A DNA stretch of 24,516 nt, taken from IMG/VR virus record IMGVR_UViG_3300046511_000493, positions 1 through 24,516 of that record. The stretch is one strand, 5' to 3'. A model generated the notes under the pieces. That model was not told where the DNA came from. It made no database searches and worked only from the letters and a program-made list of their open reading frames with translations. Source of the stretch: a virus. Shown here in pieces: positions 14,353-22,142 of the stretch. The position numbers were made by a program, and so were the translations under genes. Numbering within the stretch: position 1 is the first letter of the stretch; every line of letters begins with the position of its first letter.

Positions 14353-14594
14353 GACAAGCAAAGACCCGTCGTCAACACGTCAAGAAGCCAAAGCACTACA
14401 CGCCACCGGAACGCATGGCCCTTCGGCGCAGTAAACGGCGGAACGGTCCGAGTGGGCTTCGTCGTGCGGCTCGGAGGAAGCCTCTTCAGGACGCCCACGC
14501 GGCTGCGCTCCTCGCCACGCCGGAGCCCAGCACGATCATTCCCGTGGCCCTCGATACCTTCCCGTCTGAAGTCCAGCCGGAGGGCCAGCCGTGA
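14349..14594 (+). CDS. Hypothetical protein with basic N terminus, 81 residues
   Basis: GTG start overlaps the upstream stop (GTGA). The first 45 residues are very basic (KTRRQHVKKPKHY, ALRRSKRRNGPSGLRRAARR), and the rest is neutral and Pro/Ala-rich. A nucleic-acid-binding role is plausible from charge alone. The family is unknown. Confidence 0.55.
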   Translation: MRQAKTRRQHVKKPKHYTPPERMALRRSKRRNGPSGLRRAARRKPLQDAHAAALLATPEPSTIIPVALDTFPSEVQPEGQP

Positions 14595-14794
14595 GGCGAG
14601 TCGGGATCTTCTACTTCTCGCGCATCAAGTCAGAAATAGACCAACAGCGCATCCGAATCAATGACGTGGAATACGGGTTCATTCGTGTCGAGAACATCCT
14701 CACCACGGCAGACCTCTCCTCGGTCCTCTCACTGGCGCGGCCACGACGAGGTGAGGTGGTCATGAACACGCACTACTTGGACGAGGAGTCATAA
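14591..14794 (+). CDS. Hypothetical protein, 67 residues
   Basis: GTG start overlaps the upstream stop. The sequence alternates strands and helices (RVGIFYFSRIKSEIDQQRI) and carries no motif I recognise. GAGGAG near its end serves as the ribosome site of the next gene. Confidence 0.57.
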   Translation: MRRVGIFYFSRIKSEIDQQRIRINDVEYGFIRVENILTTADLSSVLSLARPRRGEVVMNTHYLDEES

Positions 14795-14795
14795 C

Positions 14796-15146
14796 ATGGG
14801 AATGAACTACATCTTGGACGAAGAGGGGAAGCCGCAACTCTGTAAAAATATCATCGAATGGGCTGAGTGGTTCGAGGGGCAAGATAGACACGTGGCAAAG
14901 GACGAGTTCAGCGTCACGCGTGTGCTGGATGGCGATGTGGTGACCGAGAAGATCCTGGTCTCCACCGTCTTCCTCGGCCTGGACCATAGCTTCGGTGATG
15001 GGCCACCGGTGCTCTGGGAGACAATGGTCTTCAATGGTGAACACGACCAAGACCAGTGGCGCTACACGTCGCAGGAAGAGGCCATCGCCGGTCACTCGCA
15101 CGCCGTCCAGGTGGCGAAAGGTGAAGTGAAGGATGACCGGGAATGA
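14796..15146 (+). CDS. Conserved phage protein of unknown function, 116 residues
   Basis: The opening MNYILDEEGKP, the WAEWFE helix, STVFLGLDHSFGDGPP and LWETMVFNG, and the closing SQEEAIAGHSHAV form a pattern found in many phages of diverse hosts, where it is annotated only as a hypothetical protein. It is acidic and probably alpha/beta. ATG 14796 follows GAGGAG by about nine bases. Confidence 0.78.
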   Translation: MGMNYILDEEGKPQLCKNIIEWAEWFEGQDRHVAKDEFSVTRVLDGDVVTEKILVSTVFLGLDHSFGDGPPVLWETMVFNGEHDQDQWRYTSQEEAIAGHSHAVQVAKGEVKDDRE

Positions 15147-15334
15147 GCGTGCTTCTGACGGACCGAGGTGCGACGCTACGTGACCAACCGGACCCCATCC
15201 CACCGCGTCCGGTCTGCACGTCGTGTCGGTTCCTCCTCGTGGGCATGCGGCTCTGGCGGTGTGAGAACTGTCTCCGCTACACGACCGGGCAACGGACCCA
15301 ACCAACGCAACCATCGTTGTTCGAGGATGCATGA
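15143..15334 (+). CDS. Small zinc-ribbon protein, 63 residues
   Basis: CTSC (about 28-31) and CENC (about 43-46), 11 residues apart with a strand pair between them, form a simple zinc ribbon. The flanks are polar and probably disordered. It overlaps the DNA polymerase start by ATGA, so it may be made in step with the polymerase, but no specific role can be read. Confidence 0.62.
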   Translation: MSVLLTDRGATLRDQPDPIPPRPVCTSCRFLLVGMRLWRCENCLRYTTGQRTQPTQPSLFEDA

Positions 15335-17367
15335 GACAACGCCAGCCTTCCCTCTTTGATACGCTCCGAGAGGAGCGCCACAGCGACTGGCGACCGTCAG
15401 AGCCACCCCAGATTGCCTCCCGAGGGATCAAAGACATCGTCATGAACGTGGAGACGACGGGTGTGCAGTGGTACGATGGAGACCTGCCCATCAGTATCGC
15501 GGTGCGCCTGCCGGACGGCTCCAAGCACTTCCTCCCATGGGGCTATGCCGGAGGGAATCTGGACGAGGCGACGTGCAAACGCTGGGCCCAGCGTGAACTG
15601 CGCGACCTCCACATGACGAACATCCATACGAAGTTCGACATCCACCAGATGTACGCCTGGGGTATTGATCTGGAAGCCCAGAACTGTACGGTCAGCGATG
15701 TCTCGCACTACGCGGCATTGCTCGATGACCACCGGCTCCGATTCAACCTCGACCAACTGTTGACGGACTACGTAGGTGGAGCCACCATCCCGAGGGTGGA
15801 TGAAAGCCGGATGGTCGAGTATCATGCGGCGGAGACCGTAGACCGCGCACTGTACCAGGTGGAAGCCGTCCATCAGTTGCGCGAGGTCTTCTGGCCGATG
15901 CTCGATGAGCAGAACCTCCAGCGTGTGCGGGCGCTCGAGGATCAGGTCATCTTCCCGGTCTGCGAGATGGAACGGAATGGCGCGCCCATCGACGTGGAGT
16001 TGCTCGACAAGTGGATCCCGGAGGTCAAACGACGGGCGGAGAAGGCGTTGTATGACCTGGCGAAGATGGTAGGGTTTGTGGTGAACCCTCGGTCGCCAGC
16101 GGACCGCCAGCGGCTGTGGGAGTATCTCCATCTGCCCCTCGAATACCTCCCGTCAGGCGCACCCTCGTTCACCGACAAGGTGGTGGCCCAACACGCGCAC
16201 TTGCCCGCCGTTCGATTGATGCGCTACGCGGCGAAGCTGTCGAACCTGAACAGTAAGTATCTGACGAAGTATCGCAAGAACGTAGATAGCTGTGGCATCC
16301 TCCGCTATGCACTCCATCAGCTGCGGACGACGAAAGACCCGCTCAGCGACCATGGCGGGAAAGCCGGAACCATCACTGGTCGATTCAGCAGCGCGGCGCT
16401 GGACGATGGACACGGCCATTACGTCGGGATTAACATCCAGCAAGAGATGAAGGTGGCGAAGCAACGCGTGGCCTTCGGCGTCGATGAGGACGATGACTCG
16501 CACGACGATGACTTGTTCCTCATCCGCCAGCTACGCATTCCCGGAGAACGTGGACGGCTGTGGCTGGCCGCCGATGCGATGCAGGTGGAGTATCGCATCT
16601 TCGCCCACTACGCGAACAACCCTCGGGTCACCGAGCAATACGAGGGTGAGGTGGAACGATTCTGGAAGTGGGTGGAGGAGGGCCAGCCGAAGGGAAGCCC
16701 GAATGAGCCCATCAGTTTCCACAAGTACATGTGGTCGCGCATCAAGCCGCATAAGCCTGACCAGACCTATCGTCAGCAGAAGGATCTGAACTTCGCCTAC
16801 GTGTACGGAGCCCAGATGCTGAAACAGGCGCTGATGCTCGGCCATATCAGCGAGGCGCTGTACCACCAGATCAAGGATCTCAAGCAGTGGAAACATCCCG
16901 CCCTCGCCGCCACGAAGGAAGTGCGCGCCATCTATGACCAGGAACTTCCCGAGGTCCGAGGGCTTCTGGATCTGGCGTCTCATCTGTACATGTCGAAGTG
17001 TACGGACCGCTGTCATCGAGGCGACCAACTCCACGCCCAATATGAGCACCGAGGCTACGTCACTACTTTCATGGGACGCCGGAGCCGATCTGAAGAGAAC
17101 CGGGAAGCGCACAAGGCATTCAACATGGTAGACCAGGGTGGCGCGGCGGACATCATGAAGACGAAGATTGTTGAGCTGCACAAGGCGCGCAAGGATACCG
17201 GGCTCATCCTCCGCTACACGGTCCACGACGAGGCGGATGGGGACGTGCCCGACCAGGAGAGTGCGAGACGCGTCAGCCGCGTGCTCAACCACCAGTCGTT
17301 TCCCGAACTGCGCATCCCCATCTTGTGGGATGTATCCACTGGCCGCAACTGGAAGGAGTGTGCATGA
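15331..17367 (+). CDS. DNA polymerase, family A, with altered exonuclease motifs
   Basis: The 678-residue replicative polymerase has an N-terminal 3'-5' exonuclease-like domain (about 30-200) and a polymerase domain. Motif A is ADAMQVEYR (about 413-421), motif B is YRQQKDLNFAYVYG (about 477-490), and motif C is VHDEAD (about 631-636), so synthesis residues are mostly intact. In the exonuclease part the first metal ligand position reads MNVETTG, with Asn39 in place of the usual Asp; the second reads IHTKFD (Asp103 kept); the third reads YHAAETVD, without Asp at the usual place. Motif B has Tyr where the family has Arg four residues before the catalytic Lys. An acidic run (DEDDDSHDDD) lies just before motif A. 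It should make DNA but may lack proofreading. Confidence 0.92.
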   Translation: MRQRQPSLFDTLREERHSDWRPSEPPQIASRGIKDIVMNVETTGVQWYDGDLPISIAVRLPDGSKHFLPWGYAGGNLDEATCKRWAQRELRDLHMTNIHTKFDIHQMYAWGIDLEAQNCTVSDVSHYAALLDDHRLRFNLDQLLTDYVGGATIPRVDESRMVEYHAAETVDRALYQVEAVHQLREVFWPMLDEQNLQRVRALEDQVIFPVCEMERNGAPIDVELLDKWIPEVKRRAEKALYDLAKMVGFVVNPRSPADRQRLWEYLHLPLEYLPSGAPSFTDKVVAQHAHLPAVRLMRYAAKLSNLNSKYLTKYRKNVDSCGILRYALHQLRTTKDPLSDHGGKAGTITGRFSSAALDDGHGHYVGINIQQEMKVAKQRVAFGVDEDDDSHDDDLFLIRQLRIPGERGRLWLAADAMQVEYRIFAHYANNPRVTEQYEGEVERFWKWVEEGQPKGSPNEPISFHKYMWSRIKPHKPDQTYRQQKDLNFAYVYGAQMLKQALMLGHISEALYHQIKDLKQWKHPALAATKEVRAIYDQELPEVRGLLDLASHLYMSKCTDRCHRGDQLHAQYEHRGYVTTFMGRRSRSEENREAHKAFNMVDQGGAADIMKTKIVELHKARKDTGLILRYTVHDEADGDVPDQESARRVSRVLNHQSFPELRIPILWDVSTGRNWKECA

Positions 17368-17774
17368 AGACGGAGACCGAGCATACACTACTGCATGACT
17401 TGTTGAACAATCACCTCCGTCCGTTCTTCAAGAACGCGGTGCTCATCAAGCACAACGATTCGACGGCGGGAGGACCCGATATCAGCATGACGTTGAGTGG
17501 GCGAACGTCCTGGCTGGAAGTGAAGCACGCGAACCCGGACATCGACCAGACCGACCTTCAGAACCTCACGTGTAAGCGACTCGCGATCCAGGGTGACTGC
17601 TGGTATGCGGTGTACGAGGAGCTTGAAAGAACCAAGCGCACTTTGATTGTTCACCCTCGGGATATGTACCCATCTGGGGAATACACGCCCATGTGCCATA
17701 CCACCGGATTCAACCACAAGTTCATCGTCGCGTTCCTTCGAGAACTCCACCATCAGCCCAGGCGCATGCGCTAA
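17364..17774 (+). CDS. PD-(D/E)XK nuclease-like protein
   Basis: The 136-residue protein has GGPDISMTL followed by WLEVKHAN, giving Pro38-Asp39, Glu52 and Lys54 in the spacing of a PD-(D/E)XK nuclease core, preceded by an HNDSTAGG loop. Its size fits VRR-NUC or resolvase-like single-domain nucleases that cut recombination or replication intermediates. ATG 17364 overlaps the polymerase stop, so the two are coupled and probably work in the same replication module. Confidence 0.75.
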   Translation: MKTETEHTLLHDLLNNHLRPFFKNAVLIKHNDSTAGGPDISMTLSGRTSWLEVKHANPDIDQTDLQNLTCKRLAIQGDCWYAVYEELERTKRTLIVHPRDMYPSGEYTPMCHTTGFNHKFIVAFLRELHHQPRRMR

Positions 17775-17776
17775 CC

Positions 17777-18397
17777 ATGACACCCATCATCGAAACATTC
17801 ACCGGTCTCCGCGTCAATCCCCTCTTCGTCAAGGAGACGGACATTGTCATCGAGGACATCGCTCACTCCCTCGCGCTCATCAACCGGTTCTGTGGGCATA
17901 CCCAGCGGCCCAACTCCGTCGCGCAACACTCGGTGTACGTCAGTCGGTTGTGCGATCTCCACGAGGTGAATTGTACCTTCGGCGGATTGTCACGGGGCAC
18001 ATGTTCGTGTGGGGCGAGCAAGGTGGCGCTCCAAGCGTTGCTTCACGATGCCTCCGAGGCGTATCTGGGTGACGTGACGAAGTGGCTCAAAGCCTCGCCG
18101 GAGTTTGCCGCGTATCGTCGGGTGGAAGCCACGACGCAGCGCACTATCTATCGCCGGTTTGGGTGTGCAGAGATTCAGCATCCACTGGTGAACATCGCGG
18201 ACACGCTCATGGTCCGGTTCGAAGCCTACAAGAACTCACCGACCCATGCGATGTTTGACCTGCCAGACTATCCACCGCCCACCATCAAGGAGATGGCCCG
18301 CGTAGGACCGTGGGCTCCATGGACGTGGAGACAGTCGGAGGAACTGTTCCTTCAACAGTTTCGCGAACTGCTGGGATCGAACGTCTCCGCCATATGA
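17777..18397 (+). CDS. HD-domain nucleotidase (YfbR-like) with Cys insert
   Basis: The 206-residue protein has the HD phosphohydrolase pattern: His51 in SVAQHS, LLHDASEAYLGDV with His90-Asp91, and Asp99. This is the layout of YfbR-type 5'-deoxynucleotidases. It could remove dNMPs or reshape nucleotide pools, which would fit a phage that replaces or modifies thymidine; that link is inference. Between the first His and the HD pair lies an insert with Cys59, Cys66, Cys76 and Cys78 (CTFGGLSRGTCSC), unusual for the family and possibly metal-binding. It is the last gene before the 41-base gap and promoter-like site. Confidence 0.8.
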   Translation: MTPIIETFTGLRVNPLFVKETDIVIEDIAHSLALINRFCGHTQRPNSVAQHSVYVSRLCDLHEVNCTFGGLSRGTCSCGASKVALQALLHDASEAYLGDVTKWLKASPEFAAYRRVEATTQRTIYRRFGCAEIQHPLVNIADTLMVRFEAYKNSPTHAMFDLPDYPPPTIKEMARVGPWAPWTWRQSEELFLQQFRELLGSNVSAI

Positions 18398-18403
18398 TTT
18401 CCC

Positions 18404-18432
18404 TTTACTTGGGGACCCCTTCCCACTAGGAT
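18404..18432 (+). promoter_or_regulatory. Candidate promoter of the DNA modification cassette, near-leaderless
   Basis: TTTACT (18404-18409) and TAGGAT (18427-18432) are exactly 17 bases apart, each matching four of six sigma-70 consensus bases. The -10 box ends six bases before the ATG at 18439, so transcription would begin at or next to the start codon. No ribosome-binding sequence precedes that ATG, which agrees with a leaderless message. It occupies most of the only gap between coupled genes in this part of the operon. Confidence 0.42.
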
Positions 18433-18438
18433 ACTTGG

Positions 18439-19332
18439 ATGCCGAAAGACCGATGGACCGATTTCACGACGTTCGCGAAATACCAACTGACGAGTCAAGA
18501 CATAGACCCGGCATACCCTGTCCTGCGCTCTGTCTTCCAGACGGAGCACTTGGATGAAGAACTCCAGTTGTGGCGGCTGATTCTGTATGTCACGTATTAC
18601 CACCTTGGCAGCGCGGAGTTTGCCTGGACGTATCATCCACATCCGTTTGATGAGCGTCTACTCCCAGCCCTTCCGACCGGCGTGGAACGCCGTGGGATGC
18701 GAGGGAATGCCGAGGCGGTGAACAAGTTCATCCAGAGCGTATTTCGGAACGCGAAGCCGTATCACTCGTTGAAGGGTTGGGTAGACTTCTCGTTGCTCGA
18801 TGCGCCAGACCCGCAGACCGGTTGGTGGGCGATTCGGTCTGACTTCGAAGAGGTATGGGGCGCAGGTTCGTGGTCCAGCTACAAGTGGGCTGACCTCTTG
18901 AAGAACGTCATGGACTACAAGATCACCGCCAACGATATCGGTCTCGGTGGCGGAAGCGTGACCGCTGGGCCGGTGCCCGGTCTCGCGTTGTTGACTGGGG
19001 AAACACTCGAACAATGCGCGACCAATCGCGAACTCCAGGAAGCCTGGTATCAGCGAGCGTTGCGCGCAGGCGTCCCATTCACTGGGCTGGACCAATTCGA
19101 GACGGCGCTGTGCGATTTCAACAGTCTCGCGAAGGGCACCTACTACGTGGGCCATGACATCGACATGATGACTGAGAAGCTGCCGCCTGACTCGGTGTTC
19201 TGGGCCGCACGTCGTGCCGTCTTCCCAGCTGAACTCCTCGGAGAGATGTCTGGCTGGAATGGACGGCGGATGGACCGGTTGACCGTCTATCGCGATACTG
19301 GGCGCGTGCTTGCGCCGACTGAGGCCGTATGA
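18439..19332 (+). CDS. Amino acid:DNA transferase-like protein (thymidine hypermodification)
   Basis: The 297-residue protein has an N-terminal pattern (FAKYQLTSQDIDPAYPVLR, then LWRLILYVTYYHLGSAE) that I recognise from the phage amino acid:DNA transferase group. Studied members attach an amino acid to activated 5-hydroxymethyl-dU in DNA, as in Pseudomonas phage M6 and Salmonella phage ViI. The family belongs to a helical, glycosylase-related set, and no simple catalytic motif can be named. It leads a cassette with kinase, radical SAM and PLP enzymes, which strongly supports the reading. The start has no ribosome site but a promoter just upstream. Confidence 0.68.
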   Translation: MPKDRWTDFTTFAKYQLTSQDIDPAYPVLRSVFQTEHLDEELQLWRLILYVTYYHLGSAEFAWTYHPHPFDERLLPALPTGVERRGMRGNAEAVNKFIQSVFRNAKPYHSLKGWVDFSLLDAPDPQTGWWAIRSDFEEVWGAGSWSSYKWADLLKNVMDYKITANDIGLGGGSVTAGPVPGLALLTGETLEQCATNRELQEAWYQRALRAGVPFTGLDQFETALCDFNSLAKGTYYVGHDIDMMTEKLPPDSVFWAARRAVFPAELLGEMSGWNGRRMDRLTVYRDTGRVLAPTEAV

Positions 19333-20132
19333 GACTCCGGCCCACGCCCATTGAACCCTATCCCATTCGTGGAATCACGGTCCACGTCAAGCGGGAGGAC
19401 CTGTGCTGGCCGTTCCCACCGTTGTCCAAGGCGCGTGGCGTCTGGGCCGCCATTGAGCGCCGTCCTACCGCATCCCTCGCCGTGGTGGATACCGGACGGA
19501 GTTTGAACGGCCAGTTGGTCGCCACTATTGGTCTCACCCTCGGACGCACCGTCAAGGTGGGCTACCCGAGGTATGCAAAAACACCGAATGCGATCCCTGG
19601 ACCGGCAATGGCCGTGCAATCCTTGGGTGTGGAGTTGATTCCACTCGCGGCCAATCGTCAGTTCGTGATGCGCTATGCGATGCAGCAGCACCTCGATGCG
19701 CTGGAGGGTGAAGAGTGGTTCTTGTTTCCGACCGGGCTGCGGCTTCCGGAGACCGTAGAGGCGGTTGAGGCGGAGGTCCTGGGGCTTCCCCTGGCTCCGG
19801 GGACAATCGTCATTCCTACGGGGACCGGGACGCACCTGGCTGGGGTCCTCCGGGGCTTCCCCGGCTCCGTCGTGGCCGTCCAAGGCTATGCACGCGAGGA
19901 GACCCGATTCAGGCGTGATGTGGCGCGCATGGCGTGGGGCAAACCGAACGCAAACCTGGACCGGCTCCGCGTGGTGGATCAAAAGCGTGCCTACTTCGAA
20001 GTGCGTGCCGGGATGTTGCCACCCTTCCCAGCCCATCTCCACTATGAGACACCGGCCTGGGCATGGCTCAACGTCCCAGGCGTCATCGAGTCGTTGGAAC
20101 AACCGATTCTCTTCTGGAACGTGGGATCGTAG
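19329..20132 (+). CDS. PLP-dependent enzyme, fold type II, compact
   Basis: The 267-residue protein resembles the ACC deaminase/cysteine synthase-like (fold type II) PLP group: VHVKREDLCWPF with the likely cofactor lysine in LSKARG (Lys34), a cofactor-contacting loop GRSLNGQ (about 55-61), and a phosphate-binding loop PTGTGTH (161-167). It is shorter than typical members (300 residues or more). In the cassette it could remodel the amino acid attached to thymine, for example by elimination or replacement at the beta or gamma carbon. The phage pathways studied so far use PLP-dependent decarboxylation, so the reaction here may differ. It overlaps the transferase gene by ATGA. Confidence 0.75.
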   Translation: MRLRPTPIEPYPIRGITVHVKREDLCWPFPPLSKARGVWAAIERRPTASLAVVDTGRSLNGQLVATIGLTLGRTVKVGYPRYAKTPNAIPGPAMAVQSLGVELIPLAANRQFVMRYAMQQHLDALEGEEWFLFPTGLRLPETVEAVEAEVLGLPLAPGTIVIPTGTGTHLAGVLRGFPGSVVAVQGYAREETRFRRDVARMAWGKPNANLDRLRVVDQKRAYFEVRAGMLPPFPAHLHYETPAWAWLNVPGVIESLEQPILFWNVGS

Positions 20133-20211
20133 GGCATGATTACATTCGACCATTGGGACCTCATCGACCACGACACGATGTTCTGGATATTCGGACACAG
20201 AAGGAGTCACC

Positions 20212-21579
20212 ATGCAAGCGGAAACGGATTACAACCCGGACAAAGAGCAAGAAGACTTCCAGGAGACCTACGCCTACTTCATGCGCGTCGATCCTGACAT
20301 GCGTGAGTTCCTCGGACCTATCGAGGAGAAACACGACGAGGTGACTGGACGGGTAATGAAGCAGCGGTGGGCGCGTATTGCCATGATTCGTGGAGCCACC
20401 GAGCGCCACGAGACCACGGTGTACCTTGATCCCACGCCTCACATCCGCCAGGCGAAGGGCAAGGACCTGCAAGGCTGGTACAGCGGGAAGGACGACGGCG
20501 CGAACGCGGGAAGCCGTGACCGGCCATGCGAGACGGACGCCATCCTGACGCAACCCTACGGCGGGTATTGCACGGTGGGATGCCAGTTCTGCTACATCAA
20601 TAGCGGCACCCGAGGGTATCGGGGAAGTGGGCTCATCACCGTCCCCACGGACTACGGCGCGCACGTCGCGAAGCAACTCAGGTCGATGGAAGTCAGCGCG
20701 GCAGGCTACTTCAGCTCATTCATCGATCCGTTCCTCTCGATTGAAGACTACTACCATAACACCCAGCAGGGCGCGCAGGCGTTCGTGGATGCCGGTTTGC
20801 CGGTCTTCTTCCTCAGCCGTCTCCACTACCCTGGGTGGGCCATCGACCTTCTGCGCCAGAACAAGTACAGCTATGCGCAGAAGTCGCTCAACACCTCGGA
20901 CGAAGACACGTGGCATCGACTCTCTCCCGGAGCGATCAGCCTCAACGAGCACCTGGAAGAGATTCGAGTGCTCCGCCAGGCGGGCATCTACACGTCCATC
21001 CAGTGCAATCCGATTGTGCCCGGAGTGGTGGACCATGAGGACGTGGAGCGGCTGTTCGAGCGGCTGGCAGCGGTGGGGAACAATCACGTCATCATCAAGT
21101 TCGTCGAAGCCGGACACGCGTGGGCGCGAGCGATGGTCCAGCGCATCCAGGCGAAGTTCCCAGGGCCACGCGGCGACAGGTTCGCGGAACTGTTCACCGA
21201 GAACCAGTGCGGCGGGCAGAAGTCCATCCAAGAGGAGTATCGACGCGAAGGCCATGCCCGCTACCAGAAGAAGGCCACCCAGCTGGGCATGACGTATTCC
21301 TTGTGCTATGAATACACGAAGCATCCGGAGACCGGGCGGTGGACCTCGATGGGTCCGGAGTTCTTGACCGCTGACCAGTGTCACGGGCATCGCGTCCCGA
21401 TGCACCGTCGTGTCGAACCAGGACGGTTTGAGCCCATGGAGGTCTGTCCACCCTCGGGCTGTCTGCGGTGCGGTGATGGGCACGAGGAGTCGTTGTGTGG
21501 TTCGGACATTTTGACCTCGGCTCCGGCGTTGAGACTCCCAATGCTCCGGAAGCCGTGGAACCTGAAGGTGGTGCGATGA
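20212..21579 (+). CDS. Radical SAM enzyme, probable DNA base-modifying
   Basis: The 455-residue protein carries CTVGCQFC (Cys120, Cys124, Cys127), the CxxxCxxC motif for the [4Fe-4S] cluster that cleaves S-adenosylmethionine, in the first half of a TIM-barrel. The layout resembles spore-photoproduct-lyase-like proteins acting on DNA. The last 50 residues hold another cysteine group (CPPSGCLRCGDG and CG, roughly 410-430) that could carry an auxiliary cluster or zinc. In known thymidine hypermodification clusters a radical SAM enzyme isomerises the amino acid adduct, and I infer a similar step. AGAAGGAG precedes the ATG. A 79-base gap before it holds no clear gene. Confidence 0.82.
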   Translation: MQAETDYNPDKEQEDFQETYAYFMRVDPDMREFLGPIEEKHDEVTGRVMKQRWARIAMIRGATERHETTVYLDPTPHIRQAKGKDLQGWYSGKDDGANAGSRDRPCETDAILTQPYGGYCTVGCQFCYINSGTRGYRGSGLITVPTDYGAHVAKQLRSMEVSAAGYFSSFIDPFLSIEDYYHNTQQGAQAFVDAGLPVFFLSRLHYPGWAIDLLRQNKYSYAQKSLNTSDEDTWHRLSPGAISLNEHLEEIRVLRQAGIYTSIQCNPIVPGVVDHEDVERLFERLAAVGNNHVIIKFVEAGHAWARAMVQRIQAKFPGPRGDRFAELFTENQCGGQKSIQEEYRREGHARYQKKATQLGMTYSLCYEYTKHPETGRWTSMGPEFLTADQCHGHRVPMHRRVEPGRFEPMEVCPPSGCLRCGDGHEESLCGSDILTSAPALRLPMLRKPWNLKVVR

Positions 21580-22142
21580 TTATCAATCTCCGAGGAACGG
21601 GCGGGAGTGGCAAGAGCACGCTGGTGCGAACGGTGATGTCCAAGTATCCTGGACGGACGCCACATTTCATCGACGGGCGCAAGCAACCACTCGCGTATCT
21701 CTGTACCCGAGAGTTCAAGCCCCCGCTGTACGTCCCAGGCCACTACGAAACACCGACCGGCGGTTGCGATACGATCCAGAAGCCGGACATGGTGTACGAA
21801 TTGGTCACGGCAGCGGCCCAGAACGGCTGCGATGTTCTGTACGAGGGTATCATGATCGGTGACGACGTGCGGCGATGCGTCGAACTCTCGAAGGCGCATC
21901 CACCGCTCAAGGTCATCGCCCTCTCGACACCCATCGAGGAGTGTCTCAAAGGGATCCAGTCCCGTCGCGACACACGTGGGGATGACCGGGAACTGAATCC
22001 CAAGAACACCATCAGCCGTCTGGACCGGTTGAAGAAGTCGATGATCCCGCGATTGAAGGATGCGGGCGTAGACTGCAAGTGGCTCAGCCGCGAACAGGCG
22101 TTGGTCGCGGTCCTCTCCGCCCTCGGGTTGGACGATGTATAG
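21576..22142 (+). CDS. P-loop kinase, 5-hydroxymethyl-dU DNA kinase type
   Basis: The 188-residue kinase opens directly with a Walker A loop (RGTGGSGKST, 6-15) and contains GHYETPTGGCDTI (about 52-64), a pattern typical of phage 5-hmdU DNA kinases, then DVLYEGIMIGDDVRR and a basic lid (QSRRDTRGDDRE). Such kinases phosphorylate the hydroxymethyl group of 5-hmdU in DNA, making a leaving group for amino acid or polyamine transfer. The start overlaps the radical SAM stop (ATGA) and the end overlaps the methyltransferase by eight bases. A generic nucleotide kinase is the alternative, but the context argues for the DNA kinase. Confidence 0.75.
   Translation: MIINLRGTGGSGKSTLVRTVMSKYPGRTPHFIDGRKQPLAYLCTREFKPPLYVPGHYETPTGGCDTIQKPDMVYELVTAAAQNGCDVLYEGIMIGDDVRRCVELSKAHPPLKVIALSTPIEECLKGIQSRRDTRGDDRELNPKNTISRLDRLKKSMIPRLKDAGVDCKWLSREQALVAVLSALGLDDV

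Noticed and set aside
19287-20213. 308-codon minus-strand open frame opposite the PLP gene
   Set aside because: The plus strand encodes a recognisable PLP enzyme in an operon; this frame has shadow composition.
20136-20300. Possible 53-codon gene (MITFDHWDLIDHD...) before the radical SAM gene
   Set aside because: More than half overlaps the radical SAM start in another frame, it has no good ribosome site, and its second half has shadow composition.
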